Source: an uncultured Oscillospiraceae bacterium (lineage in GTDB: Bacteria > Bacillota_A > Clostridia > Oscillospirales > Acutalibacteraceae). Taken from it: a stretch of 42,354 nucleotides of DNA. The notes under the pieces are model-generated. The model did not search any database and was not told where the DNA came from. It saw nothing but the letters and a program-made list of their open reading frames with translations. The DNA is taken from assembly GCA_910587995.1 (NCBI GenBank), contig CAJUNS010000002.1:107262-149615 (forward strand), in the 5' to 3' direction. Position numbers and translations under genes: made by a program. Positions 7,758 to 17,300 of this stretch are shown here, piece after piece; within the stretch, counting starts at the first letter, position 1, and each line of letters begins with the position of its first letter.

Positions 7758-9650
7758 TTATAGAACCGAGCAGAGCTTCTGGGCAAATTCCGCCGGGTTT
7801 TCCAGGGCGACCCCTTCGATGAGCAGGGCCTGGCCGTAGAGAATTTCCGCGTACAGCTTCAGCTTCTCCGGGGCGCTTTCCGCCAGCCCGCAGAGCGTCT
7901 GGAACACCGGGTGGTCCGGGTTCAGCTCCAGCACCCGCTGGGCCTGGATTTTCTCCCGGGCGGGCATGGAGTTGAGCACCTTTTCCATCTCCGTGGAGAT
8001 CATGCCCTCGGTAGAGATGCAGGCGGCGTGGCTCTTCAAAGCGCCGGAGAGCTTCACTTCCTTCACCTTGCCCTCCAGGGCCTTGGCCATCTGCTCCAGC
8101 AGGTCCTTGTGGTCCTGGGCCAGTTCCTTGGCCCGCTCCTTCTCTTCTTCCGACTGTAGGTCCAGCCCCTCGGAGGAAATGTTTTTAAACTCTTTCTCCT
8201 GGTATTTTTCCAAAACGCGCAGGGCAAATTCATCCACATTGTCCGTCAGGCACAAAAGCTCATAGCCTTTTTCCCGCAGGGCCTCCGCCTGGGGCAGAGC
8301 CAGCACCCGCTGCACGCTTTCGCCGCAGCCATAGTAAATGCAGGTCTGGCCCTCCTTCATGCGGTCCGCGTACTCCTTGAGGGTGACCAGCTTTTCTTCC
8401 TGAGAGCTGGTAAAGAGCGCCAAATCCTGAAGCTCTTCCTTCTTCGCGCCGTAATTGTCGTACATGCCGTACTTAAGCTGCAGGCCAAAGCTCTTCCAGA
8501 ACTCCTCGTACTTCTCCCGGTCGTTTTCCAGCATGGACTTCAGCTCGCTGGCGATCTTCTTTTCCAGCCTTCCGGCAATGAGCTTAAGCTGCCGGTCATG
8601 CTGCAGCATCTCCCGGGAGATGTTGAGGGACAGGTCCTGGGAGTCCACCAGGCCCTTTACAAAGCTGAAGCAGTCGGGCAGCAGGTCGGCGCATTTGTCC
8701 ATAATCAGCACGCCGCTGGCGTAAAGCTGCAGGCCCTTTTCAAACTCCCGGGTGTAGTAGTCCATGGGGGCGGTTTTGGGGATGAACAGCAGGGCGCTGT
8801 AAGTGGCCGCCCCCTCGGTAGAGGTGCGGATGACCCGCAGGGGGTCCTGCCAGTCGAAAAACTTTTCCTTATAAAAATTGTTCAAGTCCTCGTCCTTTAC
8901 CTCGGACTTGGCCTTTTTCCAGATGGGGGTCATGGAGTTGAGGGTTTCGGTCTCAAAGTAGGTCTCATATTCCGGGTCCTTGCCGTCTGTGCCGGTTCCC
9001 TCTTTCAGCTTGGACTTTTTCATCTCCATTTTGATGGGGTAGCGGATGTAGTCCGAGTAGCGCTTGACCAGCTGGCTGACGTGGTACTGCTCCAAATAGT
9101 CGGAGTAATGCTCCTCGTCCCCGTCAGGCTTGATGGTCAGGGTGATTTTGGTGCCGTGGCCCTCCTTGGAGCCGGGGACGATCTCATACCCCTCCAGGCC
9201 GGAAGACTGCCAGGTCCAGGCCTCCTCCGCGCCGTAGGCCCGGCTTTCCACCACCACCTGGGAGCTAACCATAAAGGCCGAGTAAAAGCCTACCCCAAAC
9301 TGGCCGATGATATCCACGCCGTCCTTTTTCTCGTTCTCGTTTTTAAACTGCAAAGAGCCGCTTTTGGCGATGACGCCCAGGTTGTTGTCCAGCTCATCCC
9401 GGGTCATGCCCACGCCGTTGTCCGTGATGGTAAGGGTCCGGGACTCCTTGTCCAGGTCGATGCGAATGAAAAAATCCTCCCGGGAAAGGCCGGTCTGGCC
9501 CTCTTGAAAGCCCCGGTAATAGAGCTTGTCAATGGCGTCGCTGGCGTTAGAGATCAGCTCCCGCAGGAAGATCTCCTTGTGGGTGTAGATGGAGTTGATC
9601 ATCAAATCCATGAGCCGCTTGCTTTCCGCTTGAAATTCTTTCAATGCCAT
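7758..9650 (-). CDS. htpG: Molecular chaperone HtpG (bacterial Hsp90)
   Basis: 630 residues, the normal HtpG length. The N-terminal GHKL ATPase shows SNASDAIDKL, DNGVGMT and GQFGVGFYSAFMVS. The middle domain holds PLRVIRTSTEG and the conserved LNISREMLQ, and the C-terminal dimerisation domain is complete. It is an ATP-dependent cytosolic chaperone. I chose the ATG at 9650 (MALKEFQAESKRLMDLM), which matches the family N-terminus; the nearest purine-rich site (AAGGAAG) is about 13 bases upstream, longer than usual. It is first in an operon with the CPBP protease and tadA, behind a clear sigma-A promoter. I see no CIRCE element upstream, so HrcA control is not supported. Confidence 0.97.
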   Translation of the reverse strand: MALKEFQAESKRLMDLMINSIYTHKEIFLRELISNASDAIDKLYYRGFQEGQTGLSREDFFIRIDLDKESRTLTITDNGVGMTRDELDNNLGVIAKSGSLQFKNENEKKDGVDIIGQFGVGFYSAFMVSSQVVVESRAYGAEEAWTWQSSGLEGYEIVPGSKEGHGTKITLTIKPDGDEEHYSDYLEQYHVSQLVKRYSDYIRYPIKMEMKKSKLKEGTGTDGKDPEYETYFETETLNSMTPIWKKAKSEVKDEDLNNFYKEKFFDWQDPLRVIRTSTEGAATYSALLFIPKTAPMDYYTREFEKGLQLYASGVLIMDKCADLLPDCFSFVKGLVDSQDLSLNISREMLQHDRQLKLIAGRLEKKIASELKSMLENDREKYEEFWKSFGLQLKYGMYDNYGAKKEELQDLALFTSSQEEKLVTLKEYADRMKEGQTCIYYGCGESVQRVLALPQAEALREKGYELLCLTDNVDEFALRVLEKYQEKEFKNISSEGLDLQSEEEKERAKELAQDHKDLLEQMAKALEGKVKEVKLSGALKSHAACISTEGMISTEMEKVLNSMPAREKIQAQRVLELNPDHPVFQTLCGLAESAPEKLKLYAEILYGQALLIEGVALENPAEFAQKLCSVL

Positions 9651-9729
9651 AATGTACCAATTACTTCCTTTCCTGTTCCGGCTGGACCCCACGGGGCAAA
9701 ACCGGCCGGTCTGCGTTTTGTTACCCTAT

Positions 9730-9758
9730 ATTATAGCAGTGTGGGAGGGGAGCGTCAA
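9730..9758 (-). promoter_or_regulatory. Sigma-A promoter of the htpG operon
   Basis: Minus strand: TTGACG (9753-9758), 17-base spacer, TATAAT (9730-9735), about 80 bases before the htpG start. Confidence 0.88.
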
Positions 9759-9778
9759 GGCCAAAATGAGAAGGGGGA

Positions 9779-9853
9779 GTGTCCAAACCACAGAGATAAT
9801 CATCTGTGTTCCCCCGCCCTACGGGCGGGGGAACACGAAAAACTCTCCGAAAC
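9779..9853. repeat. Dispersed double-hairpin repeat, copy 1
   Basis: It contains a 14-bp perfect stem GTGTTCCCCCGCCC/GGGCGGGGGAACAC (9806-9836, 3-base loop) and next to it CACAGA(N8)TCTGTG. A near-identical copy lies in the opposite orientation at 28293-28366, and a truncated one at 21806-21845. It lies exactly between the divergent htpG and EndoQ-helicase promoters. Confidence 0.92.
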
Positions 9854-9878
9854 GGACGCTCCTATGAGAAGGGAGCGG

Positions 9879-9907
9879 TTGACTTTTTTTCCAGAAACCG
9901 CTATCAT
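9879..9907 (+). promoter_or_regulatory. Sigma-A promoter of the EndoQ-helicase gene
   Basis: TTGACT (9879-9884), 17-base spacer, TATCAT (9902-9907). The ribosome binding site AAGGAAGG and the ATG at 9944 follow within 40 bases. Confidence 0.8.
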
Positions 9908-9943
9908 TAAAACAAAAAGCGCGGCCAGCAAAGGAAGGTTTCT

Positions 9944-12900
9944 ATGTATATCGCGGATCTGCACATTCATTCTCATTACTCCCGGGCCACCAGCAAGGAC
10001 TGCACGCCGGAGCATTTGGACCTATGGGCCCGGCGCAAGGGCATCGGCCTGGTGGGCGCCGGCGATTTTACCCACCCCGCCTGGCGGGAAGAGCTGCGGG
10101 AAAAGCTGGAACCGGCTGGCAGCGGCTTTTACACATTGAAAAAGGAGCTCCGGATTCCAGACAGCGCAGCGGGGGGCGCAAGCCCCCAGTTTGTTGTAAC
10201 AGGGGAGATCAGCTCCATTTATAAAAAGCATGGCCGGGTCCGAAAGGTGCACAGCCTGATTCTGCTCCCCGGTCTGGAAGAGGCGGAGCTGGTCTCCCGC
10301 AAGCTGGAGGCCATTGGGAATATCCACTCGGACGGCCGCCCCATTCTGGGGCTGGACTGCCAGGACCTGCTGGAAATCCTGCTGGAGCTGTGCCCCCAGG
10401 CGGTCTATATTCCGGCGCATATCTGGACGCCCCATTTCTCCCTGTTCGGGGCCTTTTCCGGCTTCGATTCCGTGGAAGAGTGCTTCGGCCATTTAGCGCC
10501 TCACATCCATGCCATGGAGACCGGCCTCTCTTCCGACCCTCCCATGAACTGGCGGATCTCCGCCCTGGACCGCTACCAGCTGGTCTCCAACTCGGACGCC
10601 CATTCCCCCGCCAAGCTGGGCCGGGAGGCCAATCTTTTTGACACGGAGCTGTCTTACGATGCTTTGCGGGAAGCCATTGAGACCGGGAAGGGCCTGGCCG
10701 GAACCATCGAGTTTTTTCCGGAGGAGGGGAAATACCACTACGACGGCCACCGGAAATGCGGCCTCTGCCTGGCCCCAGCCGAGACCCAGGCATATGGGGG
10801 GATCTGCCCGGTCTGCGGGCGGAAGCTGACCGTGGGAGTGTCCCACCGCGTTGAGCAGCTGGCCGACCGGCCGGAGGGATACCGCCGGACAAACGCGGCG
10901 GGCTTTGAGAGCTTGGTTCCGCTGCCGGAGGTGATTGGCGCGGCGCTGGGCTGTTCTTCCGCCAGCGCCAAGGCGGGCCGGGCGTACCGGGACATGCTGC
11001 AAAAGCTGGGGCCGGAGTTCTCCATTTTGCGGGAGATTCCCCTGGAGGCCATCGGCAGGGTATCGGGAGGCCTGATCGCGGAGGGGATTGGCAAGCTGCG
11101 GAGAGGAGAGGCTCTTTGGAGGCCGGGCTTTGACGGGGAATACGGAAAGCTCCGGTTGTTTACGCCCAGCGAGATGGAGCGGCTGGCGGGGCAGACCAGC
11201 CTGTTTGGGGAGAAGCCGGACCAGCCCCTGGAACCGGCGGGGAAGCCCCTTCCAAAGGGGAGGGGCGGGGCCCAAGGCAAGGCGGCGTCTTCCCCGCCCC
11301 TCCAGAAGGCTGGGGAAACCAAGGCGGAGCCTGTCTGGAACCCCAGCCAGCGGCAGGCCATTGAGTCCATCCAGCGGGTGACAGTGGTAAAGGCCGGGCC
11401 CGGCACGGGCAAAACGGGGACCCTGGCGGCCCACATCCTCCACCTGCTGGAGACCCGGCGGGTCAAGCCCTCCCGCATCACGGCGGTGACCTTTACCAAC
11501 CAGGCGGCGGGGGAGCTGCGGGCGCGCATTCAACGGCAGCTGGGAAAGGGCCCTGCCCAAAAGCTGCAAACCGGCAGCTTTCACGCCATTGCCTGGAAGC
11601 TCTTGAAGGACCGGGGGCTTTCGGCCTCCCTGGCCGGAGAGATGGAAGTGCGGGAGCTGGCGGGCAGGCTGCGGAAGGAATACGGCCTAAAGCAGACCGC
11701 CGCCCAGCTGCTCACCCAGATTTCCAACGCCAAGACCAGCCTGGACCCGGCGGCTTCCGGACTGGACCCAGCGGTGCTGGAAGCCTATCAAAGCAGCCTG
11801 CGGGAGTGGGGGGCCATGGACTTTGACGACATTCTGCTGGAAGCCCTAAGGACCGCCCAGGAGGAAAACGCCAACAGCCCCCAGGATGGCGGGCCCTTCT
11901 CTTATCTTCTGGTGGATGAATTTCAGGACATCAATCCATTGCAGTACCAGCTGATCCGGGCTTGGAACCAGGGGGGCAGGGAGCTGTTTGTCATTGGGGA
12001 CCAGGATCAGGCCATCTACGGGTTTCGAGGGGCGGACGCCGGGTGCTTCCAGAGGCTGGAGGAAGATTTCCCCCAGGTATGCCACATTGTTCTGGAAGAG
12101 AACTACCGCTCCACGCCGCAGATTTTGGCGGCGGCCTCCCAGGTGGTTTCCCAAAATCCGGGAGGCGTCCGGCGGTTAAAGCCCAACCGGCCCCAGGGAG
12201 TCCCAGTGCGGGTGGTGGAGGCGGACAGCGAACGGGCCGAAGCCATTTTTGTGGCAAAGGAGATCAGCCGGCTGGCTGGGGGCCTGGGAATGCTGGAAGC
12301 CCAGGAGCTGTTTCCCGGCCGGGAGGGGAGCCCCTGGGGCTTTGAGGACATGGCCGTGCTGTACCGGACCCACCGGCAGGCGGCGGTTTTGGAAGAATGC
12401 CTGCAGCGGGAGGGGATACCTTACGTGGTGGCGGGCCGGGAGGCCTTTCTGCAAGAAGAGGCGGTGCGGGGGAGCGTCTGCTTTTTCCAGTCTCTGCTGA
12501 GGCCGGAGGACAAGCTGGCCGCTCAGACAGCCCGCGGGCTTCTGTGGGCGGAGGAGCCGGAAGAGCGGGCCCTGGCCGCCTATGAGGCCGCGGCGGAGAA
12601 GTACCGGCCCCTGCTCCCCCGGCGAAAGCCCCAGAAGCTGCTGGAAGAGTGGCGCAAGGACCGGAAATGGGAGGGGAACAAGGAAATGGAGAAGCTGTGC
12701 CAAATGGCGGTGTTTTACCAAAAGACGCCGGAATTTTTAGAGGCTTTGGAGACCGGTGTGGAGAGCGACCTAAAGCGCTGCGGGGGAAAGCGGTACACAG
12801 CGGGCGCGGTTACCCTGACCACCCTGCACGGGGCAAAGGGGCTGGAGTTCCCAGTGGTGATGCTCTACGGGGTCCGAAAGGGGCTGACGCCCTTTGCGGG

Positions 12901-13108
12901 AGGCGGAACACCCCAGGAGGGGGAGGAGGAGCGCCGCCTGTTCTATGTGGGCCTCACCCGGGCCAAGGACGTGCTGATTCTTACCACCTCCCCGGAGCCC
13001 TCGGGCTTTTTGGAGGAGCTGCCCCCAGCCCTGGCCAGCCGGGAAACGGCCCGCCCAGCCCCAAAGGAAGAGCGCGCCAAGCAGATGGACTGGTTTGGAA
13101 TGATGTGA
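9944..13108 (+). CDS. Endonuclease Q-like PHP nuclease fused to a UvrD-type SF1 helicase
   Basis: 1054 residues in one intact frame. Residues 1-430 resemble endonuclease Q (TIGR00375): PHP-type metal motifs DLHIHSHYS at the N-terminus, GDFTHP near 42, AHIWTPHFS and NSDAHSP near 216, then a Cys4 zinc finger (CGLC near 272-275, CPVC near 288-291). EndoQ nicks DNA 5' of deaminated bases such as uracil and hypoxanthine. After a Pro/Gly/Lys-rich linker comes a complete SF1A helicase: GPGTGKT near 487, TFTNQAAGELR, LLVDEFQD near 658, GDQDQAIYGFRGAD, EENYRS, TTLHGAKGLEFP and YVGLTRAK. A single enzyme that nicks at a damaged base and then unwinds from the nick is the natural inference. The ATG follows AAGGAAGG. 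The gene is monocistronic with its own promoter and terminator. Deaminated-base activity is inferred from the family. Confidence 0.9.
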   Translation: MYIADLHIHSHYSRATSKDCTPEHLDLWARRKGIGLVGAGDFTHPAWREELREKLEPAGSGFYTLKKELRIPDSAAGGASPQFVVTGEISSIYKKHGRVRKVHSLILLPGLEEAELVSRKLEAIGNIHSDGRPILGLDCQDLLEILLELCPQAVYIPAHIWTPHFSLFGAFSGFDSVEECFGHLAPHIHAMETGLSSDPPMNWRISALDRYQLVSNSDAHSPAKLGREANLFDTELSYDALREAIETGKGLAGTIEFFPEEGKYHYDGHRKCGLCLAPAETQAYGGICPVCGRKLTVGVSHRVEQLADRPEGYRRTNAAGFESLVPLPEVIGAALGCSSASAKAGRAYRDMLQKLGPEFSILREIPLEAIGRVSGGLIAEGIGKLRRGEALWRPGFDGEYGKLRLFTPSEMERLAGQTSLFGEKPDQPLEPAGKPLPKGRGGAQGKAASSPPLQKAGETKAEPVWNPSQRQAIESIQRVTVVKAGPGTGKTGTLAAHILHLLETRRVKPSRITAVTFTNQAAGELRARIQRQLGKGPAQKLQTGSFHAIAWKLLKDRGLSASLAGEMEVRELAGRLRKEYGLKQTAAQLLTQISNAKTSLDPAASGLDPAVLEAYQSSLREWGAMDFDDILLEALRTAQEENANSPQDGGPFSYLLVDEFQDINPLQYQLIRAWNQGGRELFVIGDQDQAIYGFRGADAGCFQRLEEDFPQVCHIVLEENYRSTPQILAAASQVVSQNPGGVRRLKPNRPQGVPVRVVEADSERAEAIFVAKEISRLAGGLGMLEAQELFPGREGSPWGFEDMAVLYRTHRQAAVLEECLQREGIPYVVAGREAFLQEEAVRGSVCFFQSLLRPEDKLAAQTARGLLWAEEPEERALAAYEAAAEKYRPLLPRRKPQKLLEEWRKDRKWEGNKEMEKLCQMAVFYQKTPEFLEALETGVESDLKRCGGKRYTAGAVTLTTLHGAKGLEFPVVMLYGVRKGLTPFAGGGTPQEGEEERRLFYVGLTRAKDVLILTTSPEPSGFLEELPPALASRETARPAPKEERAKQMDWFGMM

Positions 13109-13190
13109 AGCTTTTTTGATAGCATAGAGAAAATGGAAAAAGCCAGGGCCGCAGCATGGCTGTGGTTAGCTGGAAGTAATTTTAAATTAA

Positions 13191-13230
13191 GCGGTATAGC
13201 CCCCATTACCAGGGCCGTACCGCCTTTTTT
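13191..13230 (+). terminator. Rho-independent terminator after the EndoQ-helicase gene
   Basis: GCGGTA..GCCC pairs with GGGC..TACCGC (13191-13223), followed by six T residues. It lies about 80 bases after the stop codon. Confidence 0.8.
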
Positions 13231-13274
13231 GCGTGCCTATGCGTTGTAAATGCTGATCAAAATATAAAGTAGCT

Positions 13275-13396
13275 GGGACTCGTTTGAAAAATCAAAAACA
13301 CCGGCTTTGCGCCCATAAGCAGTCGGTTTCAAGGAGAAAACCGCCTCCTTTTGGTCAAAAATCCGGCATTTTCTCTATATTTCAAGCAAGCCCTAG
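13275..13396. mobile_element. MITE-like element, short copy with rearranged centre
   Basis: Bounded by imperfect terminal inverted repeats: ACTCGTTTGAAAAAT at the left and ATATTTCAAGCAAGCCCTAG at the right. It shares long blocks with the 165-bp copy at 29948-30112, read on the opposite strand. The short copy lacks about 45 internal bases, and the block TTTCAAGGAGAAAACCG is inverted relative to its flanks. There is no coding capacity. This element, the terminator and a GC-rich GACCGG/CCGGTC hairpin near 13465-13482 are all I see in the gap 13109-13480. Confidence 0.8.
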
Positions 13397-13480
13397 ACGC
13401 CAAAAACAGCTGCAAGCATGCCTCTGCCCAAAGGCGGATGCGGGACGTGTCAATTGGAATGCCGGACCGGCGCGGGCCGG

Positions 13481-14020
13481 TCAGCCTAAAGGCTTTTCAT
13501 ACAGAGAGAACCGTTCCAGGCCGAATTCCGCCAGCCCAATGTCCACACCGGTTTCCAGGCAGGCATACCCGTTTTTCTCATAGGCGGCCACAGCGGGGGA
13601 GTTGTTCTCCCAGACATAGAGGCGCAGGGCGGTTCCGCCGGAAGCCCGGACCGCTTCCTGCGCCTGGGCCAGCAGCCGGGAGGCTAGGCCCTGGCGCAGA
13701 AAGTCCGGGTGGACCGCCAGCACATGGATATACCACACGCCCTCGGGACCGGCGGCATGGGAAAAGGCCTGGCTGTCCTCTTCCACCTCGGCGCTGGGGT
13801 TAGGAGTAAAGCCCACCGAGCCGGCCAGACGCGCCCCGTCCCAGGCCAAAAGCAGGCCGCCCTCGTCTAAAAATTTTTGAGCGTTGGCAGCGGTAGGGAA
13901 GCCATCCCGCTGCCAGCCCGGGTTATAGGGCTTGTCCCGCAGTCCGTCACAGACCGCGCCGTACAACTGGCCCACGGCCTCCAAATCAGCGGGCTGGGCG
14001 GGGCGGATGGTGAAGCTCAT
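13481..14020 (-). CDS. GNAT-family N-acetyltransferase
   Basis: 179 residues with a RimI-like GNAT domain. VLAVHPDFLRQGLASRLL is beta4-motif A with the acetyl-CoA loop (RQGLAS), and ENNSPAVAAYEKNGY is the usual C-terminal motif. The N-terminus (MSFTIRPAQPADLEAVGQLY) is also typical of the family. The ATG at 14020 lies 8 bases after AGGAGG. The gene is divergent from rpoB and probably monocistronic; I found no clear promoter. Substrate unknown. Confidence 0.88.
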   Translation of the reverse strand: MSFTIRPAQPADLEAVGQLYGAVCDGLRDKPYNPGWQRDGFPTAANAQKFLDEGGLLLAWDGARLAGSVGFTPNPSAEVEEDSQAFSHAAGPEGVWYIHVLAVHPDFLRQGLASRLLAQAQEAVRASGGTALRLYVWENNSPAVAAYEKNGYACLETGVDIGLAEFGLERFSLYEKPLG

Positions 14021-14170
14021 AAAAAGCGCCTCCTAGAAAAAAATTCCGGCCGCCAGATGGGAAAGCCTAAAAGCTCCCCTGGGGCTGGCCGGGAAAACAT
14101 CCCTCCGGGGCGCAAAAGCGCGGGAAGGGAAAAATTCTATGCAAAGAAGCAAAAATTTTGCAGGAAAGCC

Positions 14171-14199
14171 TTGACATTGCAGGTTCATTGGTTTACAAT
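14171..14199 (+). promoter_or_regulatory. Sigma-A promoter of rpoB-rpoC with a long leader
   Basis: TTGACA (14171-14176), 17-base spacer, TACAAT (14194-14199): near perfect. The leader to the rpoB start is about 170 bases. It holds AAAAAAACTGTTTTTTT (an A/T palindrome near 14290-14308) and a GGGGGGAGCCCC motif but no recognisable ribosomal-protein binding site. This accounts for the gap 14021-14377. Confidence 0.92.
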
Positions 14200-14377
14200 A
14201 ATATACTGTATCGTCATCGATAAAAGCGGCTGCTTGACTTTATAGAGTCAGTATAGCACAGGAGAAAAAAGGAGTCAAGAGGCTGGCGCAAAAAAACTGT
14301 TTTTTTGTGTAAATTTATGGATGAGAGCCAGGGGGGAGCCCCGGGAAGAAATTCAAGGATAGGAGTGGCTGCGCTGC

Positions 14378-17300
14378 ATGGTGAATGTGAAACCGGTCCA
14401 GTTGGGAAAAACCACAAGGATGAGCTTTGCCAAAATCGAGGAAGTCCTAAAAATGCCCAACCTCATCGAGGTTCAGAAAAACTCGTATGAGTGGTTCTTA
14501 AAAGAGGGCCTCAAGGAGGTCTTCCACGACGTGTCCGGCATTACCGACTTCAACAACAACCTGGTCCTGGATTTCGTGGACTACAAGCTGGACGACAAGC
14601 CGAATTACAGCGTCACCGAGTGCAAAGAGCGGGACGCCACCTACGCCGCCGCCCTGCGGGTGACGGCCAGGCTCCTGAACAAGGAGACCGGCGAGATCAA
14701 AGAAAGCGAGGTCTTTATGGGGGACTTCCCCTTAATGACCGACAGCGGCACCTTTGTGATCAACGGCGCGGAACGGGTCATTGTCTCCCAGCTGGTGCGC
14801 TCGCCCGGCGTCTATTATAAAATGGACTACGACCGCTCCGGCAAGGAGCTGTTCAGCTCCACCATCATCCCCAACCGGGGCGCCTGGCTGGAGTATGAAA
14901 ACGACATCAACGACGTGTTCTACGTGCGCATTGACAAAAACCGTAAAATCCCCATCACGGTGTTCGTCCGCAGCCTGGGGCTGGGCACGGATACCGAGAT
15001 CTTCGAGCTGTTTGGGGACGATGACAGGATTCGCTCCACCATTGAGAAAGATACCTGTAAATCTGTGGAAGACGGCCTCTTCGAGGTTTACCGGAAGCTG
15101 CGCCCCAGCGAGCCGCCTACCATTGAGAGCGCCCAGTCCCACATCAACGGCCTGTTTTTCGACCCCCGGCGGTATGACCTTTCCCGGGTGGGGCGCTACA
15201 AATACAACAAAAAGCTGAACCTTGCGGGCCGCCTTGCCGGCCAGACCCTCTCCCAGCCGGTGGCGGACCCCTCCACCGGGGAGATTCTGGCCGAGGCCGG
15301 GGAGACCGTCAGCGTGGAGCTGGCGGAGCGCCTGGACGACGCGGGCGTCACCCGGGCCACGGTTTGGGTGGAAGAAAAGGAAGTCCGCATTCTGTCCAAC
15401 GGCATGGTGGACATTGGCAAGTATGTGGACTTTGACGCCAAAGAGGAGTGCGGCATCAACGAGCGGGTGAGCTTCCCGGTGCTGCGGGAGATTCTGGACC
15501 AGTGCGGGGAGGATCAGGCCAAGCTGAAGGCCGCCCTGCGCAGCCGCCGGGCGGACCTGATTCCCAACCACATTACCATTGAGGATATTTTCGCCTCCAT
15601 CAACCATATGAACTGTCTGGCCGAGGGCCTGGGCCTGACCGATGACATTGACCATCTGGGCAACCGGCGCATCCGCTCGGTGGGCGAGCTTTTGCAGAAC
15701 CAGTTCCGCATCGGCTTCTCCCGGCTGGAGCGGGTTATCCGGGAGCGCATGACCCTGCAGGCGGCGGACCTGGAGCAGCTGACGCCCCACTCCCTCATTA
15801 ACATCCGGCCCGTGGTGGCGGCTATTCGGGAGTTCTTCGGCTCTTCGCCCCTCTCTCAGTTCATGGACCAGACCAACCCCCTGGCCGAGCTGACCCATAA
15901 GCGCCGGCTTTCCGCCCTGGGCCCCGGCGGCCTGTCCCGGGACCGGGCCAGCTTTGAGGTGCGGGACGTGCACTACACCCACTATGGCCGCATGTGCCCT
16001 ATTGAGACCCCGGAAGGCCCCAACATCGGCCTGATCTCCTACCTGGCCACCTTTGCCCGCATCAACGAATACGGCTTTTTGGAGGCTCCCTTCCGGCGGG
16101 TGGACAAGGCCACGGGCCGGGTGACCGACGAGGTCACCTATATGACCGCCGATGTGGAGGACGCCTACATTGTGGCCCAGGCCAACGAGCCCCTGGACGA
16201 GGAGGGCCGCTTTGTCCACGAGCGTGTGGTGGGCCGCTACCGGGACGAGTTTGTGGAGGTGGAGGCCTCCCGGGCGGACTATATGGACATCACCCCCCGG
16301 ATGATGGTCTCTGTGGCCACGGCCTGCATTCCCTTTTTGGAAAACGACGACGCCAACCGGGCGCTGATGGGCTCCAACATGCAGCGGCAGGCGGTGCCCC
16401 TGATTAAAACCGAGAGCCCCATTGTGGGCACGGGCATGGAGTATAAGGCCGGGGTGGACTCCGGCGTGTGCGTGCTGGCCAAGCGGGCCGGCGTGGTCAA
16501 GTCCGTCAGCGCCCGGCAGGTGCTGGTCACCGCGGACAACGGGGATGTGGACCGCTATGAGATCATCAAGTTCATGCGCTCCAACCAGAGCACCTGCATC
16601 AACCAGGTGCCTGTGGTGGACGTAGGCGAACGGGTGGAAGAGGGCGGCGTCATCGCCGATGGCCCGGGCATTAAGAACGGCGAGGTGGCCCTGGGCAAAA
16701 ACGCCCTCATTGGCTTTATGACCTGGGAGGGCTACAACTATGAGGACGCGGTGCTTCTCAACGAGAAGATTGTGCGTAACGATGTGTACACCTCCATCCA
16801 CATTGAGGAATATGAGCTGGAGGCCCGGGACACCAAGCTGGGGCCCGAGGAGATTACCCGGGATATTCCCAACGTAAACGAGGAGCTGCTGCGGGACCTG
16901 GACGACCGGGGCATCATCCGCCCGGGCGCGGATGTACGGGCCGGAGACCTGCTGGTGGGCAAGGTGACCCCCAAGGGCGAAACCGAGCTCACCGCCGAGG
17001 AGCGGCTGCTGCGGGCCATTTTTGGCGAAAAGGCACGGGAGGTGCGGGATACCTCTTTGCGGGTGCCCCACGGCGAATACGGCGTAGTGGTGGATGTGAA
17101 GGTGTTCACCCGGGAGAACAGCCACGACGAGCTCTCCCCGGGCGTTAACAAGGTGGTGCGGTGCTACATCGCCCAAAAGCGGAAGATCAGCGTGGGCGAC
17201 AAGATGGCGGGCCGCCACGGCAACAAGGGCGTGGTGTCCCGCATTCTGCCCGAGGAGGAGATGCCCTTCCTGCCTGACGGTACGCCGCTGGATATTGTGC

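Noticed and set aside
9806..9836. CRISPR-repeat-like palindrome (GTGTTCCCCCGCCC...) also at 28308-28338
   Set aside because: It resembles a type I-E repeat half, but each copy is solitary, there are no regularly spaced units, and the flanking sequence is shared between loci instead of being unique like spacers. No cas genes are present.
13284..13583. Small plus-strand open frame over the MITE-like element and the GNAT 3' end
   Set aside because: Composed of repeat sequence and antisense codons; no ribosome binding site.
14234..14257. Possible second rpoB promoter (TTGACT ... TATAGC)
   Set aside because: The spacer is only 12 bases, too short for sigma-A; the promoter at 14171-14199 is far better.
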